Assembly: GCA_013399895.1 (NCBI GenBank)
Contig: VXBA01002400.1
Span: forward strand, 310,752 to 374,751
DNA from: Serilophus lunatus
Taxonomy: Eukaryota > Chordata > Aves > Passeriformes > Eurylaimidae
DNA length: 64,000 nt
Reading direction: 5' to 3'
The notes under the pieces were generated by a model. The model made no database searches, was not told the DNA's origin, and was given only the letters and a program-made list of their open reading frames with translations. Shown here piece after piece: positions 1 through 13,069 of the stretch. Each line of letters begins with the position of its first letter. Within the stretch, counting starts at the first letter, position 1. Made by a program: the position numbers and the translations under genes.

Positions 1-3000
1 CACACAGTGTAATCACATAAAACTCATTTCCTTCGGAAACCAGGCTAAAAACAATTTAGCGACAGCAGATGTGAACACAGTTATGAAAAGCAGCTGCATG
101 AGTTTTCCATGAAACAAACAAACATAAGGTCAACACGCATGCAGGTTCCTGTAACAAAGCCCAACTGGCAATTCTTTGAAATATTTACATAAATATTTTA
201 AATATCCTCTTTCTGTGGGGTAGAGGACATACATCTTGACATCAGTTCACGTAAGGCATGTTTCTTATTTTCTCTGGGTCGAATTCTTACCAACTGAAGT
301 CAACAGAAGCTTTATCTCTGACTTCTAAATCTCCAGTCAGGATTTCTGTCTCTGAGTATATTGATATAATTTATCTGGGTGTGCTCATACTTCCCCTTTC
401 TCTGACTGCACTTATATAAATTATGTTTTTACATCTTCTCACGCAATGACTATATTTGAGCTATTCCAAAATCTATCATTGGCAAAATATGTATGAAAAT
501 CTTTGTAACAAAATGACTCTCAACCCGGAGACATTTGGAAACAAGTATCACCACAAAACCCTACGGTTTTAACTAGAGAGATGAGGTATTCACTGCTTCT
601 GACAGTGTAAGACAGTTTGGTCTCTACTTAGAGAGCCATTTAGCAAGCACTTTGTTACACTCAACTTCAAAAGCCATCTGGAATTTATACTGTGGCATGT
701 ATCTTCCTGGTAACACAAAAACATAAAACTAGGAGGGATCTTGAGGGGCAACAGAATCCAGCCCCATCTTCCTCTCTTCCACTATGCAAGAGACATTTAA
801 TCCAGAGAAATCTACAGTACACCCACTTTTATACCCCACAGTTCTCTCATCTGTTTCAGAAAGCTCAAGAAGAAACCAAAGCAAGAGCTCTAATTAACCA
901 CCCCCATCAAGATATCTTATGTTCAACAATTTATACTCAGTTTATTGTCACGGCTTGACGATATTGGTTTCCAGTATATCACAGGAGATGTATTTCCTTT
1001 TGAAGTATTCCTCTAGTAAAGTTCCATGTGCTGAACTTCTGTAGTTTGAATGTTTCAGCTAAAGACAATGTTAGTGGCTGCATTTCCACCATTTCCAGAA
1101 ATAAAAAGGGGTATCCTAATATATGATAAACACAGCACAAGACAAAAAAATGCAACTACATTTTTGTCCTCTCCCAAGGACTCAGTTTTGTAGTGTACTC
1201 ACCAGTTTCACAGGATATGAGAGAGTTTGGGCTGCTACTTTTAGCTGTGTGGCTGATGTCTTGCTGACTAAAATACCCAAACCCCTCCTTTCCCCAACTG
1301 AAATAATGGATCTATAAATAACAAGAATTTTTTTAAAATACACAATCAAAATTTTAACAGCTACCTCACTTATGAGCTGCTTTTCCAAATCTAGAAGTTA
1401 GTCTCCTTTTTGTATGGACTGAAACTCAAAACTCAAATCACTGCTGCAAGGGTAATCTGGGTAAAAGCTAAGAGATGGAAAGTGAAATGCATCCACTATT
1501 GAGTGCACTGGCAACCACATCTCTTCTGCCTATGACCTGAAAATAAAGACTGTTGGGATTTATAGTGAAGTACAGATACCCTGCAATACTACAACTTCAC
1601 AATGTTCAGGAAACAAATGGCATAAGTCTAGTACAACCCTAGTGATTACCAGCCTGGATGCTATAAACAGGATTAGCTATCTAACCCGAAATATATTCAG
1701 CTCATTCTGAAACTTCCAAGAACTGCTTTGCTCTTTCCAAAAGAAAAATAGGCCATGTGATTTTAATGGTATAATTTCTATTTGGTAGAACAGAGAGTAT
1801 GTTTTCACATTTGAATGAATAAATCACTTGTTGAGACAAGGCATCTTGAACGGAGTGCAAATCTTTAAATTCATCCCTGCTTGAAACACCATTCTGTTTT
1901 ACTCCTTTTTCCCCGTCGTTCACATTTGGTTTCCCTCATTTGAGGGGTGCACAACTGGATTATTATTAAGAATTCAAATAACAAACACTTCTTACATTAT
2001 ATGACATGTAAAGCACTTTAGTAGAGATGACAATGCAGTATGAGATTTGCCTGATAAAATGCATGTCACTTCTAAGGCGAGAACTCACTGCTCCCTTTAG
2101 TTAGGAAGGCAGGGAGAGGCAAGCTGAAGTCAGAAAATGAAGATATGAAATGTAAACACCAAAATTAGTTACATCTAGGATGACTCCACTAACATTTCAA
2201 TTGCATTTTCAACACCACACAGAACTAATAATTAATGATGTCACCAAATTTGCAGAGACACAAGTAGAGTGTCCATATGAATTCTGGAGGCTTGTTTGCT
2301 GCCAGTGTTTGTCTGACATATTAGGAATATAGTTGGAAGGCAGTGATCATGGAAGGAGGTGGATCTCAGATGCTGGCCTCCAGTATGCCTGCCTGAGAGA
2401 TGTTATCAGTGCTCCCTGTTGAGAAAGATTACTAGTACCCAATCTTGTTTAGTGTTTGGGATTAGAACTGGGCCTTAATGACATTCTCCTGCCTTTAATT
2501 TTCTGCAGCATAATTTCTAATTTTGCAAGTACATGCCTGTTATTTTACTTTGCTGTATTTCTTCTATTTCTTCATGTCTATAATCTTGTTGTCAAATAAG
2601 AAAAAGATTAATGTGATATGACAGTCATCAAGCACATTATTTCTTAGAAAGATATTTCCTCCTCCACCCCCCTCTCCCCCCCTCCCTTGACACATGTAAA
2701 TATTATCAGGTGGCTTTTGTCCTCCCAGAAGTGTTCTGGACTCTTCAGAATCAGGGTGTAGTTTTTATCTTGAGACTCCTGTCAGAGCAATCAAACTCCA
2801 CTGCAGCACACAAACTGATATTCAACTGCATGGAACAGAGAAAATAAAGCCAGATCACAGAGCCAGGAGCACCACATTTACCTTGAAAGAAAGTTCTCTA
2901 TCCCTCTGAAAAATTTAGCAACACTTGGTACAATTTATCTGAAGGAAGCGTTAAAGAAACCAACCCTGCCTCCTATTGTTTTGGTTGGTTTCATCCTTGT

Positions 3001-4521
3001 ATACACAAACATACAGAAAATATTAAAAGTTACCATCCTGTGCATTTCTCTGCAGTAAAATTCATACACCAATGTTTGGGTTTTTTAATCAAAATGTTAC
3101 TTCAGCATCTATCTAAAGAAGTAATGAGTGCACTTCTTTCCAGTTTAAAAAAAGCAAAACGAAACCAAAACCTGAAATGAAAAAAGAGTTCTGTTTCCTT
3201 GGTGAAGCTTAAAGTGAGAACAACCTTTTTTTTTTTTTTTGCATCTGCCTCACGACCTGGCATGTCCAGGAACAGTTTGCCAGTGCTTGGCTTCTTAGCT
3301 CACTATAAAGAAAAAAAGACAATATGAGAAAATTAAAAAGAAAAAAATTAAATCTTTCTGGCTTCTGGCAAAGTCCTTTTAACTTCTGGAAGCATTCCCA
3401 GTAGCTGTGATTTCTGATGCCTTTTACTATGGACAGCTCAGACATCTCTGGGCTACCCTGCCTTCTGCAGTCCTCTCAATTTCTTTGCTGTGCTTCTTGG
3501 ATCAAGTTCCCAAACCATTACAGTCATAAGCATTCTCACAACTCCTGCCTTTTGCATGATTTGGTCTCTGAGCTGATTCTGGCACCCTTTTTTCACAGTT
3601 CCTTTCCAGCAATGAGTAAATCTGCAGTGAAAGTCTCAGCACAGCAGCTGCCTTCATCTTCCTCTTATTTTAACAAGTAGTACTCTGCTTAGCATCTTAC
3701 ACAAGGCCAAGCTTTAAAATGAGTTGCAGAGGTCAGCAGCAGCTTTGTTGCCTGTTGTCTGGAGTTCAGGATTCCTCAGAGTCTTGTTCCTTCTCTCAAG
3801 TAGTGTTCCAGCAGGGATCAATTTTCTCCACCTTTCCAGCAAGTTGGCAGATGTAGGTGCCTAAGTAGATGGCAAAGCCAACTGCTGACAAATCCTTGCC
3901 ATTTGATAAGAAAATATGGCATGGCATACTTGAAAAATGGGAGCTTGCTTTAGATTTCTTCTACCAAAAAAAATTACTGACCTGCACATGCATGCTTTCT
4001 CTCCCTCTTTTTTTTTTTTCCCCCCCTCCGAACTCTAAAAGTCATTGTGGCAATGGAATACTGAAATGAATCTGACTTTGGATCCTAATGGGCCCAATAG
4101 TCTAATCTTTGTTTCTTCTGATTTGCCTCTGCTCAACCTGAATGAATGTAAGGAAGCCAGGAACTCTCCTATGAAACTTATGCTCCTATTGAGGATACAG
4201 AACCTAGAGGAAAAACACATCCGACTTATAGATCCAGTAATGGTTCTGCCAAATAATTTTGCTTGCTGCTGCTGCAGGAAGACCTCTAAAGCAGAACCAG
4301 ATTCTTAAGGGCAGTTCCGTACAGTTTAGAACTAAAAGCAGGTATCTTATTGTTTTCCGTGCCATCAAGTATCTGTTAGCTTTGGAACTTAGCAACAGTC
4401 CCAAAGCCATTACTGAAGCCCTGTGATAACAAGCAACACAGCACGCACCAAACTTCAAGGATGTAAGGAGCCCATTCTTCTTAATGTGGAGCACAGGTGG
4501 CACTGGCACATGTTATCACTT
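1..4521. other. Non-genic AT-rich sequence
   Basis: I see no supportable gene here. The segment holds a cytosine-rich tract at 2656-2688, a T14 run at 3227-3240, a T/C tract near 4009-4027, and a possible very old CR1 3' fragment near 716-775. Open frames are at most about 100 codons and their translations look random. Confidence 0.7.
2656..2688. repeat. Polypyrimidine C-rich tract
   Basis: This is a nearly pure pyrimidine stretch (one A) with runs of 6, 7 and 3 cytosines. Its complement has enough closely spaced G runs to fit the G-quadruplex pattern on the minus strand. Confidence 0.85.
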
Positions 4522-4545
4522 CACAGAATCACAGAATCACAGAAT
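4522..4545 (-). repeat. CR1 3'-terminal 8-bp tandem repeat
   Basis: Three exact copies of CACAGAAT (4522-4529, 4530-4537, 4538-4545). Read on the minus strand this is (ATTCTGTG)3, the short tandem tail that ends CR1 elements in place of poly(A). It fixes the element's orientation and 3' boundary. Confidence 0.97.
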
Positions 4546-4604
4546 TACTAGGTTGGAAGAGACCTCCAAGATCATCTAGTCCAACCCTTATCCTAAAACC
4601 CCAA

Positions 4605-5312
4605 CTAGATTAGACTGTCTAGAATGTCACCAAGTGCCAAGTCCAGCCTTTTTTTAAACACATCCAGGGATGGTGACTCCACCACCTCCCTGGGCAGTCT
4701 ATTCCAAAACTTTATTACTCTTTCTGTAAAAAACTTCTTTCCAATACCTAACCTATACCTTCCTTAGTGCAGCTTGAGACTGTGTCCTCTCGTTCTGTCA
4801 GTTGCTGCCAGGTGGAAGAGACCAACCCCCACCTGACTCCAACCTCCTTTCAGGAAGTTGTAGAGAGTGATAAGGTCACCTCTGAGCCTCCTTTTCTCCA
4901 GGCTAAACAGTTCCAGCTCCCCCAATCGCTCCTCATAGGGCTTATGCTCCATGCCCTCCACCAGCCTCGTTGCTCTCCTCTGGACACGCTCAATCATCTC
5001 CACGTCCTTCCTAAACTGAGGGGCCCAGANTCTGAAGAGCCCTCCTTCCTCCCAATAGATCGACACAAGCTCCCAGCTTAGTGTCATCTGCAAATTTACT
5101 GATGAAGGACTCAATACTCACATCCATGTCATCAATAAAAATATTGAATAACATGGATCCTAGCCCAGACCCCTGAGGAACACCACTAGTGACTGACCGC
5201 CAGGTGGATGCAGCACCGTTCACCATCACTCTCTGGGCCCGACCATCCAGCCAGTTCCTAACCCAGCAAACAGTCCTCCTATCCAAGCCACAAGCTGCCA
5301 ACTTTTTCAGGA
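4605..5312 (-). pseudogene. CR1 ORF2 reverse transcriptase remnant
   Basis: This is the C-terminal part of CR1 ORF2, the endonuclease/reverse transcriptase that copies the element's RNA. Reading from 5301 downward on minus, the palm motifs GVPQGSGLGS, LFNIFIDDMD and SKFADDTKLG are visible. FADD carries the catalytic aspartates. After about 15 more residues the frame meets the N at 5030, and a different frame resumes at WAPQF, followed by RVQRRATRLV, YEERLGELELFSLEKRRLRG and DRTRG. About 110 codons normally lie between these parts. The frame then has one TAA at 4761-4763, where CR1 usually has a glutamine, continues through FFTERV and LPREVVESPSL, and ends at TAG 4605-4607. It is nonfunctional. 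Confidence 0.93.
5030..5030. other. Single ambiguous base at CR1 discontinuity
   Basis: One N lies exactly where the CR1 reading frame jumps from just after the FADD motif to the WAPQF motif. A one-base N here is better explained as a placeholder for an unresolved join than as a simple miscalled base. Confidence 0.9.
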
Positions 5313-6877
5313 GTACTATTGCTATTTTATGCTTTCAAATACTGAAGACACTAGTAACCACTATGCAGATCTAAACAAGCCTTTCTCTGCAGTTCCTTAT
5401 ACAGCTTTTTACTTTTTTTTTTTGTGCACTACGATGCAACAGTTCATACCCTATCAATCTTATTTTCATGCACTCATTTTTAAAATGCTGTACCTTTTCC
5501 CAACTAAAATATTTTTTTAATTAGTAAATCTTTTCTGTAGCCCTGAATTGTCATATCACAGAAAGATGTGTATGAGATTAGGAGCTGAAGGGGAATCTAA
5601 AATAGGAGTCTGGCATTTGAAGGTTATTTGTCATATAGAGATTCATGCCATATCAGCTATTTTATACATGGCTACAAGGGAAACATCTGCAAGGTCTAAC
5701 AGCTGATAAAGAGTAACGTGTTTTGCTACTAAAAAAAGGGAGACTGGATTCTATTCAAAGTCTGTAGATAAGACTTAATAAACTGGTATTTCATAATGGA
5801 GAAATGATGTATAACCTAATATATTCTACAAACACAAAGCATTAAGAAAATACATCAAAAAGAGAATCTTAAGCTGAGTTTTTGTTTTTTGCGGGGGTTT
5901 TTTTCTTCTCCCCCCAAAGGTATTTGCAGCCCTGCATAAAGTATGGATTTAACAATTTTAAACTCTCAATATCAACTTTTCCAGAGATGCTATTTCCAAA
6001 TTAAGATCTTGCAATTGCACTCCCTCTCCTATCCATGTTTTGGCAAGCATTATTAAAACACACTACTTTAACCAAGATAGAACATGCAGAAAGGGGTCTC
6101 CAGATATTACCTTTTCTAGCCATTTTCACAGAGAAGTGGTTAAGCCACACAAATTTTAAGAGTACTCTTGCTAATCATTTCAGAGAAAAACAAAGTGGTG
6201 GCATGGAAAAGAAAAAGTATTAGAAGTTAAAGGAATAAAAAAAGAAAAACCTTTTCACTGAGTGTAAGCAACAAGCTTGACCTTGTGGAGGAAGGTTCTC
6301 TCTCCTTATGTCCCTCAAATGAGCTGAAAAGGAGATTTTAGCACCACAGAATCATTTATAAAATGGTGAATCCTATAGAAGAAGAGAAGAGGAAGCTTAA
6401 ATGATAATGGACAAAAGAATTAATCCCCATGACTGTGGGCAGTGTTTCACTTTTAGTGAAGCCTCCAACCAAAGGCATTTGCATCTGCATTCTGATTGAA
6501 TTCCTTTGGAATTCTGTTTAGCAAAGGCCTGGCTTTGCATCTCCACCGGAATGGAATGAAACAAAACCCATGTATTTCTAAGTAAGTCCCTGACACTTCA
6601 TCTGGCTACAGCTGGTACCATAGGCTGGTTCTAGTTTCGGAAGCATTAAGACATATGAGTTTCAAAGCTAAAAGAAGTCTCAGAGACAAACAGAACTTCC
6701 ATTCCAGATCAAGCCTGTCGCACCACAGCCCTTTACAATACTTGCAGCCTTGTCAACAGTTTTCCTTTCAAAATATATTGCTGAGTCCAAATGTTAATCT
6801 AAAACATTTTAGTTGGCCAGGAACTGCTACTTCTCAACCCAATCCTAATTGTGCCAACATTTTTTTTCTTGTCTCAG

Positions 6878-6955
6878 TAACTTCAAGTTGTATTCTTGAA
6901 AAGATTGTTAAAATATGTTACAAGACTTGTCCTTCACAGCAGTGATATCAGAGTG
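6878..6955 (+). other. Candidate noncoding exon (splice signals only)
   Basis: A strong acceptor (a T8 run then CTTGTCTCAG, ending at 6877) and a strong donor (GTAAGTAA from 6956) enclose 78 bases on the plus strand. All three frames contain a stop, so if it is transcribed it is a UTR, lncRNA or stop-containing exon. Strong paired signals like these also arise by chance in 64 kb, so this is only a pointer for RNA evidence. Confidence 0.2.
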
Positions 6956-9900
6956 GTAAGTAAAGAGGCTTTCATCATATAAGAACTCTCAGCTGCCAGC
7001 TTGCTTTATTGCACATTAGTGAATAAACCAGGATAACCATGTGTTGTATAATTGGCTGAAGTGATCAATATGATTGGCTTCCACTCGTGTGGTTTTTACA
7101 GTCACAGAAATCAGTTTGCATTTCCCTAATCTCTCAGTGGGTGTTAAATAACCAAACGTGTATTTTAGGATTGGCACTTAAAAAACATTAAAACTAATTA
7201 AGGTCATTAACTGCTCCTATTAATGCCAAAGAAGAACCATGATACCAAGATTTCTATATTGCTTAAAGACACACACAGAAAGTTAAAAAAAAAAAAAAAC
7301 CCAAGGAAAAAACCCTATTGTAAGCAAATGCATCTGGTGAAAAAATTATTCTGTAAAATGCATTGGAAAAGTTACTTTATTTTGTAACTACTTTCATAAT
7401 TCAGCTCTTATGTTACCCGTAATGCTCCCAGGTCTGTAAGGGACAAAGGGAAGTTTGCATCCAAAAAAAGTGATACATATGGTTCTAATTGCTTTTTGCA
7501 GGGAAGTCAGAGTCCAATGTAAAGAAAAGTTATTCCAAACTCCAGCTTGCAAACCAGGTTTTCATGTGAAAATTTCCAATAAAAAAGCAGCAACAGATGT
7601 GGCTGAGGCTATAAACTGGCTTGGGACAATTTTTTTCAGTCTGTCCGCTTCCAATCAACTGCCATCTACTTCTTCCTAATCAACACTGTTTTCACTTAGT
7701 GCAGTCAAGGCTTCCCTCCCCAAATCACTTCCTGCAGCTGTACATATGGCAATGTCCAATACCTTCCTTTTCCTTCATTTCTTTTTTTTTTTTTATGCCT
7801 CATTTTTTTCCTTTCATTCCTGAAATCACAGATTTGATGTAGAGTATAATTTTAAAATGAGGTAATGAAACATGGTATCAAACTACTGCACAGCAATGAA
7901 GCTGTCTCTTCTAACACTAAGCAGAGCAAAAGAACTCAACTTTGAACATGTATAAAATATAACTGGCATTTCCCTAATTTGATTCCTCGGACTTGGCTCC
8001 AAGAACTCGAGGCATTAGGCACAGTAAACCTTCACTTACAGAAATTTTATGCAAGGACACAGTGCAATTTTAATGCCCTCAGAATAAATGTTTTTTCTTC
8101 AATTGTTCTAAAAATTCCCGTAACAGAGGGATATCTGATGTTATGTTCTCTAATCTTCCAACTATTCTGCAAGGGAGCCATTCTTCTCTGAGTAGAAAGC
8201 AGAGGAATATAGACTATGCAAAGCTGAGTGTTGGGGCTCATGGAAAGGTTAGAAACACTTAACGGGAAGAAACTTTTAAAACTTCAAAAAAGATGATGTG
8301 AGATATAATGAAGGTATTAGCTTAGCAACAAGAAAGGTAAACCAACATGGCATTATGAATAAAAGCTAAGGTTTTGTTAGGTCTGAGTAAGTAAATAAAT
8401 ACATAACTAGAGTAAGCACACCAGAATGTAATAAAAATGCTAAAAAAAACAGCTTAGCTAGTTGAAATTTTAGAAAACACAACTACTTTTATAGAAGATA
8501 GCTACTATTTGGTGAAAGATTTTTGTCAATCTACACATATAAGTATTTTGTTTAGTCATGATTAGAAGATCTCAACTGTTACCATCTGCAATGGATACAG
8601 AATAAGCTACTAAAGCATAAGAATTCATCTAAAATGCTAATACATTTTGGGGGTGCAAGCAACCACTACACAATGACATCTGAATGAACCCCCTCCAGAG
8701 CAAATCTTCACTTGTACTTTCAATAAAACTGTGGATATGAGGGATGAAGCAAAATATGATGGAGTGAAGGAAAAATTCCCTTTAAAGGTGCATTTATTTG
8801 GACCTTTGTTTTTCTGTGATTGCATTCTTTAACTGTTACATATTTGGAATTGAGATTATACATCTTTCATGCCCTTCATATCTATTTCCTGACATATTAT
8901 TAAATATGTTCAACATTTAGGCTTTCAAAACAACATTCCACTTAGAGCCAAGGCCTAACAATAAAATAAACAAATAAACAAAAGAAATGCAAATAGAAAT
9001 TAAAATACTGCAAACATTGACTTAATATGCAACTCCTTGAAAATGTATAAAAGAGGTTAATTTAATCTACAGTCAAATTAATGTAATTTTGGTTTCTTGC
9101 ATAAAGAACATATATTGGTAAGTTCCAAATGAACAGGAGGATATGAAATTCTCTGAAGAACAATGAGGCTTTTCTTTCCTGCATATTCTTGCCCTGACAT
9201 ACTACTACATGGATCCTTGACTTGGTGAGAGACTTTTTAGACAGTAACACCTGACAATCCTGAACAGACCTTGTAGCTCAATGATGCTTTTTCTGTGATG
9301 AAAATTTTTGGTAGTCATACCAACAACAAAAAAACGCCCAGAGTTTGTCAGTTTGGACACTGAACTCAGAGACTATTATAAGTGAAAAGATAGCCCAGTA
9401 TCAGTCTGACAAACCGTGCAGTCTAGCAAGATGAATCAATACCAGGACCATATTTAAAGCCATCTGAAAGCTACTTTTTGCTGTTCTTCTTAAGTGAGCT
9501 TGCACTCTGTTCTCTTAAGTCTTAAAATGAAAAGGAAGAGAATAAAGGAACAGATAAAATTCTCAAGGTTTTCAGATATTTTTCATGTTAACGACTCTAG
9601 CTCTTAAATGGCCATTCTCAATGGATGTACAATTCTTCTCCAATTCAGTGGATTAAAATTGTGAATTCTACCTATGATGACATCTTCAAGCGGAGAGAAG
9701 AAAAGTCTGTGTATTGCTTATACTTACATTGTTAGTTATGTGTTTCCAGCTGGTTGGAAAGTGTAGGTAATCAAATGAATAGACATTGACATAAAAAAAA
9801 AAGAACAAAACAAAGAAAACCATTTTAACAAGGCCTTCTTTAAGGTTGTTCAAGAAACATTCCTAGTAAATTTAACAGCCTTTTAAAATTAAATTCCTGG

Positions 9901-9976
9901 ATGTAACTGTGATATCTAGCTTTTTTAGAGAAACATGAAGTGATACCTAGCTCTGCAGAAACATGTATCCTCCTGA

Positions 9977-10906
9977 GTGTTACTTTGGCTGGAAATCTTT
10001 GGAAATATCAACAGTTTATTATGCCAGGGATTAAAACACAAGAATAAGAGAAAAAAAAATCTTGTTTATAAGAACATGGCAGCCATCAAACGTTTGTTAA
10101 TGTTCTATAAAGGGCTCCCAAAGTTCATTAAAAATTATATAAGCTTTTCTGTTCCCTTTTTGAGACAAGGCATATCGCTTCTGCACATAATGACAAGGAT
10201 GCATGGAAAAGGTTTTTTAGCATCCACAAACTCTTCCATGAAGATTTTCCATGAAAGTTTCCATGAGTTTGTTCCATTGTGCCCTCAGAGCAAGGTCACT
10301 AATCACTTGGCCAATCAAATTTACTTAACAAATTATAACATTAAAAACTTCTGCAATACACTGCTGTTGTTACGTTCATTTTCTGTGCCTCTGTTTCTCC
10401 CCTCTCTCTCTCTTTCTGCACCTACATTTAAACCTCCTTTCCCCCAAACAGTAGTAGGAAAGTGTCACACAGGGATGGACTTCAGATCAGAAAATTAAAT
10501 AAGTGTCCCTGTGCTTTACAGACACCGAGGCCAACCATATGAAACTAACTACATAATAATGTTATGTCACAAAATTTGTACAATTGCACCACGTCACGTG
10601 CAAGCCTGGTTGTTTAATATTTACAGTGCTTACCTACAGGATTTCTTGGAGCTCACAGCAACAGAAGGCAAAAAAGATAATTTTAGAGCAAGAAGCTTTG
10701 CAGTGTCTGACTTCAAGAAAGGGAGCCAGGCTCTCTTGTGTACATGGGAGTCCCTTGGTGACTGTCAGGGAAAACAGGGAAACAAGGAATCTTGCTCCAA
10801 TACCTACCTACCTGCACGTGTTTATTTTAAGGCAATTACTCAACTCTATGCTTCTTATTTTATCTCAATACTGGCATTTTCCTTTCTCAGAGATGAAAAT
10901 AAGTAG
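9977..10906 (+). other. Long open stretch, probably chance
   Basis: One plus-strand frame is open for 173 codons, has a single TAA at 10496-10498, and stays open for another 136 codons to 10906. The translation has no motif I recognise, is rich in Leu, Phe, Lys and Asn, and looks like translated AT-rich noncoding DNA. I see no initiation context, splice pattern or repeat identity that would support a gene. It is listed only because such a length is uncommon here. Confidence 0.15.
10233..10268. repeat. Three short repeats of TTCCATGA
   Basis: TTCCATGA occurs three times at 12-13-base intervals inside the long plus-strand open stretch. It is a small degenerate tandem array and I see no function in it. 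Confidence 0.7.
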
Positions 10907-13069
10907 CTGAAAAAAAAAAGTTCCTATGGTCTAGAGAAAAGTCAAAAGACTTGACCATCACCTGTGTGAAAGGATTAAGTTAAAGAACTTCTATGCAGTA
11001 AGTCAAGTATACAAATATATAAACTTTCCAACTCTTCCTGTTCTTATACAAATCCAATTTCAAGACATCTAGAATGTGTGTAGCTTCAGCTGTGAAAGCT
11101 CCTACTGATGTGAATGTTTGTACAACAGCATCATGGTTGAGAAATTCTCTCAAGCACACTGTTAATAAAAGCCATGAACTGAAGTATACCAAGAAAGTGC
11201 TTAATTTCTCTCATAAATTACGGAAAACAATACACAAAACAAAGCAGTTCAATAGCCACAAAGCACAGAAGTAGTTCAGATAACCAGCACCAAATTGATT
11301 GTAAGACATTACTGTTACCATCCAGCAATGACAGAGTAGCTGAAACTACGACAAACTTGCATTTGTTCTACTGAAATGCAGAATTCAAAATCCTGATGCT
11401 ACTGTTGTGAATGCCTGGCTTGTAGGATTTGGCTACTTTCTGTAAGTTTCAGGACATCTGTCTGGTGACCAATTTTTTGCTAAAACAGAATAACCTCCTT
11501 TTTTGTTGTTTGTTTGGTTTTTTTTCCTTTTAATATAGGCTTTGCTATGCCCATTTATTCATAATAATTTTATATTCCAATTATGTGATTTACTTGCAGA
11601 ACTTATTTTAATTTTTAAACCATGATTCTTTCTTACTTTTGCAGTCCACAGTGTCCATTACTCTCTGTGCATCAACATTAAAGAATGTGCTTTGTGCTTT
11701 CTTTGTAAAAAAACAATAAATAAATTTTACTCTTCTGTCTTTGTTAAGTTTTGTTTTCTTGCCTTTTTAGTTAACCCTCAAGATTCTAATATCTTTTTTC
11801 TTTCCTTAATGGTCTTTCCTATTTGAAAAACTTAATACTATAGCATTTCTGTATTTCTCATGTGGTTGCAACAAAATACAGTGGGAAATTTAAAATTTTA
11901 TAGCTTCATAATTAAGATAAGTGAAGCTCAATAAAGAACTGATCCTATAAAACTAAAGAAAACTAAAGAAAGATTTCTAATTAGTACGGTTTCATAAAGA
12001 TTCTACAGAGAAAAAAGTACATTTTTGTACATTATAAAACATTCTTCTAAGGCCCATGCAAATTAATATTTACAAATTGTCCTGAATATTTTCTTTCTAA
12101 GTATACAATAGTTCACTTGTTAACACTGACATATTTATCTGGCCTTTCCCAGTTGTAGGAAAAAATTATGTCAATTTTTCCTCAAACTGCCTTCCTATTC
12201 TGTCACACACATTATTTCATGAAACATGAATCCAAATGTTCTGTTTCTTTTCAATTTTCTTTCACCACAAATTCCAGAGTCTCCCTCTCCATGGCTTTTA
12301 GTAACAATTCAGCCTTTCTAGTCTAATGGCAAAAACTCAATACTGCTGTCTTTAATCAGGCTACTTTTCACTTCAATGTCTTCAATACTGAAGATTCGAC
12401 CCTTTGTTAGAACTTTTTTTTCCAGGTCAGATGTTATGTCTGTGATTCCACATTAAGCATCTATTCTCATAAGAAACAGCAAGCTTTAACAGGATATCTG
12501 AAAAAACACAGACACAAAAGGAAAATAAAAAGCAACAGATTTTAATAAGGAACATCTTTTAAAAGCTGTAATAATCAAGTACTCGGTCACCTCTAAAAGA
12601 CCTGGATATGGGACATTACAATTACAGTTAATGCAAAGGTAACTCACATTATTTGGAGAGGGGAAAAAAAAAAAAAGAAGAAGTGATGTTTAACTTATTA
12701 GAGGGAGTATATTTACCTCTTTCCTTTCCAAATTAAAGATCCATTTGTTAGTTGGTTCAGACCATCTATCACCACAAGTCTATGCCAGACTTCTGACAGC
12801 TGATACGTGAAGGTACAAAGAAGCTGCATTCAAATTAAGATCACATAAATGACAGGGTCCTGGTACTTTCTGTCCTGGTGAGCTCACTAACAGAAGATGT
12901 TACAGAAGGTGTGTACAGATGTGTACAAATAAGGGGACACCATTTACTTAAGCACTGAGGAGAAAAAAAAAAACAAGTGGATTTTCTATTTTTCAGCAGC
13001 TGCAGCTTTTTAATGGTTTGTCCTGTGGACAAGATGCTGCAAATTCTAACCTCAATGTGACAACACAAG

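Larger units (their letters stand above)
4522..5320 (-). mobile_element. CR1 non-LTR retrotransposon, 5'-truncated
   Basis: CR1 is the dominant LINE family of birds. It is copied by target-primed reverse transcription and is usually 5'-truncated. Its 3' end is at the left: three perfect copies of CACAGAAT (4522-4545), the reverse complement of the CR1 tail unit ATTCTGTG. Next comes the typical 3' UTR with GTTGGAAGAGACCTCCAAG, then the end of ORF2 read on the minus strand. Clear similarity fades at about 5320, though weak similarity may reach about 5365. I see no target-site duplication, as expected for CR1. A single N at 5030 marks an internal discontinuity. The copy is dead: truncated, with an in-frame stop and a frame break. 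Confidence 0.96.

Noticed and set aside
4767..5081. Plus-strand 104-codon frame
   Set aside because: It is the antisense shadow of the CR1 reverse-transcriptase remnant.
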